Part shown: piece after piece, positions 52,164-59,767 of the stretch | Numbering within the stretch: the first letter of the stretch is position 1 | Layout of the letters: each line of letters opens with the position of its first letter | Source of the DNA: Actinomycetota bacterium | Lineage (GTDB): Bacteria; Actinomycetota; Thermoleophilia; Gaiellales; Gaiellaceae | DNA length: 63,916 nt | NCBI GenBank assembly: GCA_005888315.1 | Contig: VAWH01000056.1 | Coordinates: forward strand, 1-63,916 | Direction: 5' to 3' | Position numbers and translations under genes: made by a program | Notes under the pieces: model-generated | The model's input: the letters and a program-made list of their open reading frames with translations, nothing else | Databases searched by the model: none | Told to the model about the DNA's origin: nothing

Positions 52164-52567
52164 GGCGCTCGCTGGCGACGCCGACCCAAAAGGACGTCCG
52201 GGCTTCGCCCGGGCGCCCGTCTAGTCCCGGTCGGCAAAGCCGATGCCCGCTTTGTCGCTCCCTGAGACGAGTTAAGGCGCTCGCTGGCGACGCCGACCCA
52301 AAGGACGTCCGGGCTTCGCCCGGGCGCCCGTCTAATCCCGGTCGGCAAAGCCGATGCCCGCTTTGTCGCTCCCTGAGACGAGTTAAGGCGCTCGCTGGCG
52401 ACGCCGACCCAAAAGGGCGTCCGGGCTTCGCCCGGGCGCCCGTCTAATCCCGGTCGGCAAAGCCGATGCCCGCTTTGTCGCTCCCTGAGACGAGTTATGG
52501 CGCTCGCTGGCGACACCGACCAAAAAAAGGACGCCCGAGGTTCGCCCGGGCGTCCTCTAATCCCGGT
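52161..52567. repeat. Tandem array of ~112-bp repeats, each with a hairpin
   Basis: Three complete units start at 52161, 52273 and 52384, plus a diverged partial unit at 52496. Each has TAAGGCGCTCGCTGGCGACG, a hairpin built from CCGGGC-TTC-GCCCGG with flanking CG-rich arms, and CCCGGTCGGCAAAGCCGATG. The first three are nearly identical (differences of about one to three bases). On the lower strand each hairpin is followed by T4 or T3, and the last by T7, so they are tandem terminators between convergent genes. Confidence 0.85.
52522..52555 (-). terminator. Intrinsic terminator of the cupredoxin gene
   Basis: Read leftwards, AGGACGCCCG-G-GCGAACC-TCGGGCGTCC forms a strong stem followed by seven T, 16 bp past the cupredoxin stop. 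It is the fourth, diverged unit of the repeat array and the only one with a long T-run. Confidence 0.8.
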
Positions 52568-52570
52568 GGC

Positions 52571-53251
52571 CTACCTCACGGTGATGCTGCCGCGGAGCGT
52601 CCTGTGCGCGTCGGAGCGGTACCGGACGATCCCGGCGCGGAACCTGACCGCCCAGGTCCTGGTCCCGCGGAACCGGACGCCCGTCTTCTTGTTGATACCG
52701 GCCGCGATCAAATGGAAGTTGTCGGCCCTGGTCAGGTCCTTGACCGTCAGCCTGTAGGCGCCGGCTGCCAGCCGCCTCACCCGCGCCCCCGAGGTGGTCT
52801 TGACCGTGATCGTGCGTCTCGGACCGACCTGCGCGACCAGCTTCTTGACCGGCGGGGGGGCCGTAACCGTGCCCGAGGTGAACGAGCCGCGCATCAAGGT
52901 CGGATGCGCGTCGCAGATGAAGCGATAGGTGCCGTTCGTGAACGTGACGGCCCAGGTCGCGTTCGCCGTCTGCTCGACGTCGGTGGACATGTCGACGCCG
53001 GGACCGGCCAGGTGGAAGTTGTGTAGCGTCGCGTAGTCGTGGACGGTGATCGCGTACGCCCCGGGGTCGAGGTGCGTGATCGTCGCCCCGGTCGAGTCCT
53101 TGAGCGTGATCACGAAGGCGTTGCCCGAGGTCGGCGAGCCGACGGTGGCGACCAGCGGCTGCGTGACCGCACCACCCGCGCCGGCCGCGCCGGGGACGAT
53201 TAACGCGGCCACAGCCAGGCAGGCGAGGAGGAATAAGCGAACGTGACTCAC
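52571..53251 (-). CDS. Secreted protein with two cupredoxin-like domains
   Basis: A 226-residue exported protein from GTG 53251, signal peptide LFLLACLAVAALIVPGAAGA. It has two plastocyanin-like repeats. The first (about 35-125) has HNFHLAGPGVDMSTDV and YRFICDAHPTLMRGSF, offering His, Cys, His and Met as type 1 copper ligands. The second (about 140-226) has DNFHLIAAGINKKTGV and VRYRSDAHRTLRGSIT, in which Cys and Met are replaced, so it should not bind copper in the same way. An electron carrier or copper-binding role is likely for the first domain. Confidence 0.83.
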   Translation of the reverse strand: MSHVRLFLLACLAVAALIVPGAAGAGGAVTQPLVATVGSPTSGNAFVITLKDSTGATITHLDPGAYAITVHDYATLHNFHLAGPGVDMSTDVEQTANATWAVTFTNGTYRFICDAHPTLMRGSFTSGTVTAPPPVKKLVAQVGPRRTITVKTTSGARVRRLAAGAYRLTVKDLTRADNFHLIAAGINKKTGVRFRGTRTWAVRFRAGIVRYRSDAHRTLRGSITVR

Positions 53252-53380
53252 GGAATCTCCTTTTCGCGATTGAAACGGTGTAAACGCTCGTGCATACGAG
53301 ACGTGCGCCGGACCGGTTTGTTGGCACTTCGGCCACCGAGCTCGTCCGGCGACGGTGCGGCTGCGATTTAGACTCGTCCT

Positions 53381-53797
53381 GTGCGACTGGGCCGAGACCA
53401 AAAGACCGAGCTGATCCGCCAGGTCCCTCTGTTTTCGCGCTGTTCCCGGGCAGAGCTGAAGGAGATCGCGAAGCTCGCGGACGAGATCGACCTACGCCAG
53501 GGCAAGGAGATGACCCGGGAAGGCGCACCGGGTCGCGAGTTCTTCGTGCTCCTCGACGGCACCGCGGACGTGAGGAAGAAAGGCCGGAAGATCAACACGC
53601 TCGGCGCCGGCGACTTTTTCGGCGAGATCTCGCTCGTCTCACGCCAGCCTCGAACGGCCACCGTGACTGCGACGTCGCCGGTCCGGGCCCTCGTCGTTAC
53701 GGATTACTCGTTCAGGCACCTGCTCGACGAGTCACCGCAGATCAAGACCAAGGTGATGGAGGCGATGGCCGAGCGCCTCGCCCCCGAAACGCTTTAG
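53381..53797 (+). CDS. Stand-alone cyclic nucleotide-binding (CRP-like sensor) domain protein
   Basis: A 138-residue protein consisting of one cNMP-binding domain. It has TELIRQVPLFSRCSRAELKE, KLADEIDLRQGKEMTREGAP, GREFFVLLDGTADVRKKGRK and the phosphate-binding cassette GAGDFFGEISLVSRQPRTAT, with the Glu and Arg that hold the ribose and phosphate. The last helices (FRHLLDESPQIKTKVMEAMA) end without a DNA-binding domain. GTG 53381. It probably regulates a partner in trans. It converges on pheT with a 4-bp overlap. Confidence 0.88.
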   Translation: MRLGRDQKTELIRQVPLFSRCSRAELKEIAKLADEIDLRQGKEMTREGAPGREFFVLLDGTADVRKKGRKINTLGAGDFFGEISLVSRQPRTATVTATSPVRALVVTDYSFRHLLDESPQIKTKVMEAMAERLAPETL

Positions 53798-56079
53798 GCC
53801 GTCCTCAAAACGGCGCCGAACCGCTCGCCAAGCGCGTCCGCGATCTGCCGGCGAAGCGCTGCCGCATCCTCGTCCGAAAGCGTCCGCTCCGGCGACTGGA
53901 AGGCGACACTGAACGCGATCGACTTCTTCCCCTCGCCGACCTGCTCGCCGCGATAGACGTCGAAGATCTCGACCTCGCGCAACTGGGGCCCGGCCGCCTC
54001 GCGGGCCGCCGCAACCAGCTCGCCGGCCTCGACCTGCTCGGGAACGACGAACGCGAGGTCCTGCCGGACGGCGGGATAGGTGATCACGTCTTCGTAGGCG
54101 ACCGGCTCGCGCGATTCGGCGAACAGCGACTCGAGATCGAGCTCGAACGCGCCCCACTCGCCATCGAGGATGCGGGGATTGAGCTCCCCCACGATGCCCG
54201 CGGAGGTACGAGCCGTCTTCCCGGGATGGAAGAGCGGGTGGTCGGCCCGCTCGAACTGCGCCCCGGCCTTGAGTACCTCGTAGAGCGCCTGGACGACGCC
54301 CTTCACACGAGCGAACCCACCCGGCGCGACCCCGGCGACGTGGAGCCGCTCGTTCGGAAGCTCACCGTTCGACAGGTAGATCCGCGCGAGCTCGAAGAGC
54401 GCGATCTGCTCGGCTCCCGCGTCGACGTTCCGCCGCACGGCCTCGACGAGGCTCGGAAGCAGCGACGTCCGCAGCGCCGTCAGCTCGACGGCGATCGGCT
54501 CAGGCAGTTTCCAGTCGGTCTCGTCGTCGGGACGCAGGGACGGGGTGTAGGTCTCCGAGAAGCCGAGGCCCACAAGGGCATCCTCGATCCGGCGGCGCAG
54601 CTGCTGCTCGCGCGTGAGCGTGCCGAACATCGCGCGGCGGACCGGCAGTGTGAACGGCACCTCTTCCAGCCTGAAGCGAGCGATCTCCTCGACCACGTCG
54701 ATCTCGCGGGTGACGTCGCGCGCCCGCCAGGTGGGGACGACCACGGTGTCGTCGCCACGCTCGAAGCCGAGGCGGGCGAGCAGCGCGTGCTGGTCGTCCA
54801 CCGGGGTCGCGACCCCGATCACCGCGTCGGCGCGCTCGGGCCTGTAACAGACGACAGGACGCTCGGGCAAGTCTGCATGCACGTCCGACTGCGCGGTCCA
54901 CGTCGCGCCCGTCAGCTCGACGAGCAGCTCGGTCGCAAGCGCGGCGGCCGGCGCGGCGAGATACGGGTCGACGCCCTTCTCCCAGCGGTTCGAGCCCTCC
55001 GTCCGCAGACGGAGGCGCTCCGAGGTCTTGAAGATCGTGAACGGCTCGAAGTTGGCCGCCTCGAGCAGGACGGTGGTCGTGCTCGCGCCGATCTCGGTCT
55101 CCTCGCCCCCCATGATCCCGGCGAGCGCGATCGCGCGCTCGGTGTCGGCGATCAGCAGGTCTTCCGGCTCGAGCCGGCGCTCGACGCCGTCGAGCGTCCG
55201 CATCTCCTCGCCCTTGCGGGCCCGCCGGACGACGATCTTGCCGCCGTGCAGCGTCTCGAAGTCGAAGGCGTGCAGCGGGTTCCCGAGCGCGACCATCACG
55301 TAGTTGGTGACGTCGACGACGTTCGCGATCGGCCGCATCCCGGCCACGAGCAGGCGCGACTTGAGCCATAGCGGCGAAGGTTCGATCCGGACGTTCTCGA
55401 AGAGCCGGCCGATGTAGCGGGGGCACGCCTCGAAATCATCGACCTCCACTTCGACCTGTCCTTCCGGGACGTGTCCGGAGGACTGTCCACCAGGCACGTC
55501 TGCCAACGGCATGTCGAAGAGCGCCGCCACCTCCCGCGCGACCCCGTAGACGGCGAGCAGGTCGGGACGGTTTCCGGTCGGCTCGAGCAGCAGCACGTCG
55601 TCGACGAGCGGCAGCACCTCGACGAGCGGCGTCCCGGGCTCGGGGCCGTCCGCGAGCACCATGATCCCCGCGTGGTCGGGCCCAAGCTCGACCTCGTCCT
55701 CGGCCAGGATCATCCCGTCCGAAAGCTCGCCGCGGACCTCGCGTCGCTCGAGCTCGAGCCCGCCCGGCAGGACGGCGCCGGGCAGCGCCACCGCAACCGT
55801 CGCCCCGGGCCCGAAGTTCCAGGCGCCGCAGACGATCTGCCGCGGCTCCCCTTCGCCGACGTCGACGCGGCAGAGCTGGAGCCGGTCGGCGTTCGGATGC
55901 TTCTCCGCCTCGAGCACGCGGCCGACGCGAAACCGCTCCAGGTTGCCGTCCGCCTCCGGGACGCCGATCCGCTCGACCCCTTCGACCTCCGCGCTCGCGA
56001 CCGACAGCCGCTCGGTCAGCTCCCCGAGCGGGACCTCGATCGGCACGTACTCGCGCAGCCAGCTCAGCGGAACGCGCAT
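53794..56079 (-). CDS. pheT: Phenylalanine-tRNA ligase beta subunit
   Basis: A 761-residue subunit, start MRVPLSWLREYVPIEVPLGE. Domains in order: N-terminal helices, tRNA-binding OB fold (VGRVLEAEKHPNADRLQLCR), B3/B4 editing region (VRIEPSPLWLKSRLLVAGMR, NYVMVALGNPLHAFDF), B5 DNA-binding-like fold, catalytic-like core (EQQLRRRIEDALVGLGFSET) and ferredoxin-like anticodon domain (YPAVRQDLAFVVPEQVEAGE). A stretch GGQSSGHVPEGQVE at about residues 195-208 coincides with a dispersed DNA repeat. ATG overlaps the pheS stop by one base. Confidence 0.96.
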   Translation of the reverse strand: MRVPLSWLREYVPIEVPLGELTERLSVASAEVEGVERIGVPEADGNLERFRVGRVLEAEKHPNADRLQLCRVDVGEGEPRQIVCGAWNFGPGATVAVALPGAVLPGGLELERREVRGELSDGMILAEDEVELGPDHAGIMVLADGPEPGTPLVEVLPLVDDVLLLEPTGNRPDLLAVYGVAREVAALFDMPLADVPGGQSSGHVPEGQVEVEVDDFEACPRYIGRLFENVRIEPSPLWLKSRLLVAGMRPIANVVDVTNYVMVALGNPLHAFDFETLHGGKIVVRRARKGEEMRTLDGVERRLEPEDLLIADTERAIALAGIMGGEETEIGASTTTVLLEAANFEPFTIFKTSERLRLRTEGSNRWEKGVDPYLAAPAAALATELLVELTGATWTAQSDVHADLPERPVVCYRPERADAVIGVATPVDDQHALLARLGFERGDDTVVVPTWRARDVTREIDVVEEIARFRLEEVPFTLPVRRAMFGTLTREQQLRRRIEDALVGLGFSETYTPSLRPDDETDWKLPEPIAVELTALRTSLLPSLVEAVRRNVDAGAEQIALFELARIYLSNGELPNERLHVAGVAPGGFARVKGVVQALYEVLKAGAQFERADHPLFHPGKTARTSAGIVGELNPRILDGEWGAFELDLESLFAESREPVAYEDVITYPAVRQDLAFVVPEQVEAGELVAAAREAAGPQLREVEIFDVYRGEQVGEGKKSIAFSVAFQSPERTLSDEDAAALRRQIADALGERFGAVLRTA
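55455..55500. repeat. Dispersed palindromic repeat located in frame inside pheT
   Basis: GACCTGTCC, GACGTGTCCGG (55468-55478), GGACTGTCC and GCACGTCTG follow in close order. GACGTGTCCGG is also present, in inverse orientation, at 47703-47713. The repeat adds codons for GGQSSGHVPEGQ between FDMPLADVP and VEVEVDDFEACPRY without breaking the gene. Confidence 0.55.
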
Positions 56080-57104
56080 CAGAACTGCCTCAAGACCCGG
56101 AGGTCGCCTTCCCAGAGCAGGCGGATATCCGGAATGTCGTGCCGCAGCTGCGCTGCCCGTTCGAGGCCGCAGCCGAACGCGAACCCGGACCAGCGCTCGG
56201 GATCCACGCCGACGTTCTCGAACACCTGCGGATCGACGACGCCGGCGCCGCCCATCTCGATCCAGCCGGTGTGCTTGCAGGTCCGGCAACCCGCGCCGTC
56301 GCAGATCCCGCACGACACGTCGGGCTCGATCGAGGGCTCCGTGAACGGGAAGAAGTGCGTGCGGAAGCGGATGCGCCGTTCGGGCCCGTAGAGCGCGCGC
56401 ATCACGTGCAGCAGCGTCCCCTTCAGGTCGGCGAGCGTGATGCCCTCGTCGACGGCGAGGCCCTCGAACTGGTGGAAGATCGGATAGCGCGTCGCCGTGA
56501 TCGCGTCGCGCCGGTAGACGCGGCCGATCGAGACCATGTAGATCGGCGGCTCGTGCTCCTCGAGAGCGTGGATCTGGGACGGCGAGGTCTCCGTGCGCAG
56601 GACGTGCGACTCGTCGAAGAAGAACGTGTCTCGCGGGGACCTCGCAGGATGAGTCGGTGCGAATGCGAGCTTGTCGAAGTTGTATTCGAGGGTCTCGACC
56701 TCGCGGTCGTCGCGGATTTCGTAGCCGAGCCCGAGGAACGCGTCCTCGACGATGCGCCGGACCTGCGTGATCGGGTGGAGGTGCCCGAGCGGCAGCCGCT
56801 CGCCGGGGAGCGTGACGTCGACGATCTCCTCCCGCAGACGCCGGTCGAGCTCCTCGCCCTCGAGCGTTCGTTCCCGCTGGGTGACGGCGGCCTCGAGCCG
56901 CTCGCGAATGCCGTTCAGGAGCATGCCGCTCTCGCGGTCGCGAACGCCACGGAGCGCCTGCGCGAGCTCGCTCTTTCGGCCCAGGTAGCCGACTCGCGCG
57001 TCCTCGAGCTCGGTGGGACCGCTCGCGGCGGCGACCGCGGCGCTCGCCTCGCGCTCGTACGCCTCCCAGTCCACGGCGGCGACTGTAGCTTCGTTTTCGG
57101 TCAA
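56079..57104 (-). CDS. pheS: Phenylalanine-tRNA ligase alpha subunit
   Basis: A 341-residue class II synthetase catalytic subunit. An N-terminal coiled coil (REASAAVAAASGPTELEDAR onward) binds tRNA. Catalytic motifs: LGLGYEIRDDREVETLEYNF, motif 2 RTETSPSQIHALEEHEPPIY and VGRVYRRDAITATRYPIFHQ, and motif 3 GFAFGCGLERAAQLRHDI. A Cys-rich loop, SCGICDGAGCRTCKHTGW, is normal in this family. TTG at 57104 follows GAGGAGGA at good spacing. It activates phenylalanine and works as a heterotetramer with PheT. Confidence 0.96.
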   Translation of the reverse strand: MTENEATVAAVDWEAYEREASAAVAAASGPTELEDARVGYLGRKSELAQALRGVRDRESGMLLNGIRERLEAAVTQRERTLEGEELDRRLREEIVDVTLPGERLPLGHLHPITQVRRIVEDAFLGLGYEIRDDREVETLEYNFDKLAFAPTHPARSPRDTFFFDESHVLRTETSPSQIHALEEHEPPIYMVSIGRVYRRDAITATRYPIFHQFEGLAVDEGITLADLKGTLLHVMRALYGPERRIRFRTHFFPFTEPSIEPDVSCGICDGAGCRTCKHTGWIEMGGAGVVDPQVFENVGVDPERWSGFAFGCGLERAAQLRHDIPDIRLLWEGDLRVLRQF

Positions 57105-57249
57105 GAGTCCTCCTCGCTCGTCGGTGCCGGTAGGTCAGGCCCCGGCTCGGAACGGGAGGTCAGGCGGCAGGCGCCGGGCTCCCGGTTCCGTCCCGGGGCC
57201 CGGTAAACAGGATCTGCGCCGTCGTCTTCACGCCTGGAAGCATAACGGC

Positions 57250-57948
57250 ATGAGTTCCTACGACCCGATCGCGCGCCTCTACGATCCTTGGAGCCGGAGC
57301 GTCACCGAGGACGTCGCCTTCTACCTCAGCGAGGCACGCCGTGCCGAGCCGCCGGTGGTCGAGCTCGGTGTCGGGACCGGGAGGATCGCCGTGCCGATCG
57401 CTGCGCAGGGGATCCGCCTCATCGGCGTCGATTCGTCGCCGGGCATGCTCGAGGTCTGCCGCGAGCGGTCGGAGCTGGCCGGGGTCGCAGGACTGGTCGA
57501 GCTGCGCCTGGGCGACCTGCGCGCGCCGCCCGTCGCCGAGCGGGTCGAGCTCGTCCTCTGCCCGTTCCGCTCCTACCTGCACCTGCGCACGGACGAGGAA
57601 CGGCTCGACGGGTTGCGGGCCGCGCATGAGCTGCTCGTTCCCGGCGGCCGCCTGATCTTCGACGTCTTCGCGCCCGGCGACGACGACATCGCCGAGACCC
57701 ACGGCCGCTGGCTCGAGCGGGAGCCGGAAATCTACGAGCGCGCGGAGTGGGACACCCAGACTCGGACGCTGACGCTCTCAGTGCGTGGGCCGAGCGGCGA
57801 GGCGACGATGGCGCTCTCCTGGCTGTCCGCCGACGAATGGGAGGCGCTGCTGGAACGCGCCGGCTTCGAGGTCGAGGCCCTCTATGGCTGGTTCGACCGG
57901 CGCCCGTTCAGCGGCGGCGAGGACATGGTCTGGATCGCACGGCGGTAG
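57250..57948 (+). CDS. SAM-dependent methyltransferase
   Basis: A 232-residue class I methyltransferase. SSYDPIARLYDPWSRSVTED precedes motif I VVELGVGTGRIAVPIAAQGI; IGVDSSPGMLEVCRER has the ribose-binding Asp; post-motif LRLGDLRAPPVAERVELVLC and VPGGRLIFDVFAPGDDD follow. A C-terminal beta-rich section (RTLTLSVRGPSGEATMALSW, GFEVEALYGWFDRRPFSGGE) resembles small-molecule methyltransferases. ATG 57250. It lies on the opposite strand from the translation genes, between MOSC and pheS. Substrate unknown. Confidence 0.9.
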   Translation: MSSYDPIARLYDPWSRSVTEDVAFYLSEARRAEPPVVELGVGTGRIAVPIAAQGIRLIGVDSSPGMLEVCRERSELAGVAGLVELRLGDLRAPPVAERVELVLCPFRSYLHLRTDEERLDGLRAAHELLVPGGRLIFDVFAPGDDDIAETHGRWLEREPEIYERAEWDTQTRTLTLSVRGPSGEATMALSWLSADEWEALLERAGFEVEALYGWFDRRPFSGGEDMVWIARR

Positions 57949-57955
57949 CGCTTCA

Positions 57956-57981
57956 GGGACAGTCCCCTCGGGGACAGTCCC
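57956..57981. repeat. Dispersed GGGACAGTCCC palindrome pair
   Basis: GGGACAGTCCC occurs at 57956-57966 and again at 57971-57981, with CTCG between. It lies between two convergent genes and can form a hairpin; it may serve as a bidirectional terminator. Related elements are at 38704 and elsewhere. Confidence 0.7.
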
Positions 57982-57997
57982 TACACCGGTCTCGGCT

Positions 57998-58414
57998 CTA
58001 GATCAGCTCGATCTCGTCGCCGACGACGACCTCGCCGCTCTCGACGACGCGCGCCAGCATGCCGCGCTTACCCTGCAGCTCGGCGCGGAGGCCGTCGCGC
58101 AGCTCGTCCATCCGGTGGCACGGATCGCAAACCATCGTGATCTCGAACTCGGCCCCGCCGACCCGGACCCGCTGGCCAATCGGCCACTTCTCGACATCGT
58201 CGCCCTCGACAGTGATGTTCTCTCGGATCGCGCCCGGCTCGACGTCGACGGAGTCGAGATGTTCCTTGGAGACGAAGAGAACCTCGCGCTTCGGCGGGTT
58301 CGCGTGCGCGCACCCCTCCAGGCCGCGGCCCACGATCGCGCGGCGGCGCTCGTGCCGCTCGGAGCGGCCGCTCTTGCGGGCAGGGGAGGTGAAGACACCG
58401 ATGACGCTTGCCAT
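57998..58414 (-). CDS. MOSC domain protein
   Basis: A 138-residue MOSC (molybdenum cofactor sulfurase C-terminal) domain. It has ASVIGVFTSPARKSGRSERH, LEGCAHANPPKREVLFVSKE, EPGAIRENITVEGDDVEKWP, IGQRVRVGGAEFEITMVCDP and CHRMDELRDGLRAEL. MOSC proteins bind a sulfur carrier through a conserved Cys, here plausibly in VCDPCHRM. The TTG codon directly before the ATG at 58414 is an alternative start. It lies 12 bp after a SpoU methyltransferase gene and may be co-transcribed. No molybdenum cofactor genes are nearby. Confidence 0.87.
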   Translation of the reverse strand: MASVIGVFTSPARKSGRSERHERRRAIVGRGLEGCAHANPPKREVLFVSKEHLDSVDVEPGAIRENITVEGDDVEKWPIGQRVRVGGAEFEITMVCDPCHRMDELRDGLRAELQGKRGMLARVVESGEVVVGDEIELI

Positions 58415-58426
58415 CAAGCGACGAGT

Positions 58427-59098
58427 CTAATCAGCGCGGCGGCTCCACTCGTAGAGCGCGATCGCCCCTGCCGCTGCGACGTTGAGGGACTCCGCCGGCC
58501 CGGAGGTCGGAATCGTCGCCGCGTCGTCGCAGCGCGCGAGCACGTCTTCAGGCAGCCCCTCCCGCTCGGAGCCGAGGACGAAGACCGTGGAATCGCCGAG
58601 CTCGAGCTCGCGCAGCGGCCTCCCACCGTGCGCGGCCAGCCCGACTCGCCGTCCCGCCCCCTCGCCGAGCGGCACTCGAAAGACCGCCCCGGCGGAGGCG
58701 CGCAGCGCCTTTGGCCCCGTCGGGTCGGCACAGCCGGGCGAGAGCTCGACCGACGCGCCGAATGCATCCGCGGCCCGGATCAGCGTGCCCACGTTCCCGG
58801 GGTCGCCGACGCGCCAGAGAGAAAGCGCGACCGGCCGCTGCTCGAAGACCGGCAGATCCTCGCGCCGGAAGATTGCGATCGCACGGGCCGGATGCGGCAG
58901 CGTGGAGACCTCAGCCACCAGCTCCGTGAGCACTGTCTCGCCCGCGACGAGCAGCTCGACCGGCTCGAGACCGGCCTCGAGCGCAGCATCGACGAGGTCT
59001 TCACCCTCGGCGAAGAACAGCCCCAGCTTGTCGCGCCAGCGACGGGCATGGAGCTTGCGGACGAGCTTCAGCGTCTGGTTCTGCGGCGACGTGATCAC
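58427..59098 (-). CDS. SpoU/TrmH-family RNA 2'-O-methyltransferase
   Basis: A 223-residue protein with an N-terminal L30e-like substrate-binding domain (ITSPQNQTLKLVRKLHARRW, FFAEGEDLVDAALEAGLEPV) and the trefoil-knot SPOUT domain: motif 1 LWRVGDPGNVGTLIRAADAF, motif 2 STVFVLGSEREGLPEDVLAR and motif 3 IPTSGPAESLNVAAAGAIAL. These use SAM to methylate ribose in rRNA or tRNA. GTG 59098. It follows rplT by 37 bp; a SpoU gene between rplT and pheS is a common actinobacterial arrangement. Confidence 0.92.
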   Translation of the reverse strand: MITSPQNQTLKLVRKLHARRWRDKLGLFFAEGEDLVDAALEAGLEPVELLVAGETVLTELVAEVSTLPHPARAIAIFRREDLPVFEQRPVALSLWRVGDPGNVGTLIRAADAFGASVELSPGCADPTGPKALRASAGAVFRVPLGEGAGRRVGLAAHGGRPLRELELGDSTVFVLGSEREGLPEDVLARCDDAATIPTSGPAESLNVAAAGAIALYEWSRRAD

Positions 59099-59135
59099 AG
59101 GCGCCGCGCGACCACGTCAGGATGCGCGAGGTACG

Positions 59136-59495
59136 TCAGCTCGCGAGCGCGGACTTCGCCTTCTCGGCGATCGCGGCGAAGGCGGCGGGGTCTGACACGG
59201 CCAGATCCGCCAATACCTTGCGATCGAGCCCGATCTCCGCCTTGCGGCAGCCGGCGACGAACTGGTTGTAGGAGAGCCCGTTCTGCCGGGCGGCGGCGTT
59301 GATCCGGAGGATCCACAACCGCCGGAACTCGCGCTTGCGGTTCTTGCGGTCACGGTAGGCGTAGGCGAGCGAGTGCTCGACCTGCTCCTTCGCCTGCTTG
59401 TAGCTCGAGTGCTTGAGACCCCAGTAACCGCGGGCCTGCTCGAGCACCTTCCGGCGCTTCTTGCGGGCGTGAACGGATCGCTTGACGCGCGGCAT
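59136..59495 (-). CDS. rplT: Large ribosomal subunit protein bL20
   Basis: A 119-residue protein: [60 protein letters not shown] and [20 protein letters not shown] are nearly invariant in bL20. It binds 23S rRNA early in 50S assembly and in several bacteria represses its own operon. The SD site GGAAGGGG lies in a stem formed with the end of rpmI, immediately before the ATG (see regulatory entry). Confidence 0.97.
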   Translation of the reverse strand: MPRVKRSVHARKKRRKVLEQARGYWGLKHSSYKQAKEQVEHSLAYAYRDRKNRKREFRRLWILRINAAARQNGLSYNQFVAGCRKAEIGLDRKVLADLAVSDPAAFAAIAEKAKSALAS

Positions 59496-59573
59496 CTAGT
59501 GCCCCTTCCGGTAATGGTCTCGCGTTTCGGGTGCCGCCAGAAATGCACTGACTATTGGCGGACGGGGCACTAG
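59496..59573 (-). promoter_or_regulatory. Inverted repeat masking the rplT ribosome binding site
   Basis: In the mRNA, CUAGUGCCCC (59573-59564, spanning the rpmI stop) is perfectly complementary to GGGGCACUAG (59505-59496), which ends at the base before the rplT AUG and includes part of its GGAAGGGG. An inner stem (CCGCCA with UGGCGG, 59534-59561) could stack below. Translation of rpmI or binding of bL20 would decide accessibility. In E. coli, L20 binds an rpmI-rplT site; the parallel is inference. Confidence 0.6.
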
Positions 59574-59767
59574 TTCATCCCCAGCAGCTTCTTGACTGAC
59601 TTGACGTTCGACTTATGAAGCGGGGCGTCCTTGCTGAAGCTCCGCTTCTGCTTGGGCGACTTCTTCTCGAAGTAGTGGCTCTTCATTGCTCGCCGGCGCA
59701 TCAGCTTGCCCGTTCCGGTCACCTTGAACCGCTTCTTGGCTGCGCTCTGTCTCTTGATCTTCGGCAT
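59570..59767 (-). CDS. rpmI: Large ribosomal subunit protein bL35
   Basis: A 65-residue protein: PKIKRQSAAKKRFKVTGTGK, LMRRRAMKSHYFEKKSPKQK and RSFSKDAPLHKSNVKSVKKL match bL35 throughout; the position usually LTHRKA-SH is here MRRRAMKSH. ATG 59767. About 155 of its 198 bases overlap the out-of-frame C-terminal extension of infC. It ends in the stem that covers the rplT start. Confidence 0.95.
   Translation of the reverse strand: MPKIKRQSAAKKRFKVTGTGKLMRRRAMKSHYFEKKSPKQKRSFSKDAPLHKSNVKSVKKLLGMN

Noticed and set aside
52160..52516. Leftward open frame across the 112-bp repeats, with a repeated peptide
   Set aside because: The peptide repetition simply follows the DNA repeats. The frame covers terminator hairpins and starts at no ribosome binding site.
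52161..52567. CRISPR-like array
   Set aside because: The units are about 112 bp and almost wholly identical, with no short repeat/unique spacer pattern, and no cas genes are present.
53290..55371. Rightward open frame of 693 codons opposite pheT
   Set aside because: Same antisense effect. The opposite strand encodes clear PheT domains, and part of the frame overlaps the real cNMP-binding gene in another register.
57105..57249. Phe-rich leader peptide or T-box before pheS
   Set aside because: No run of Phe codons and no T-box sequence could be found; only a short GC-rich leader.
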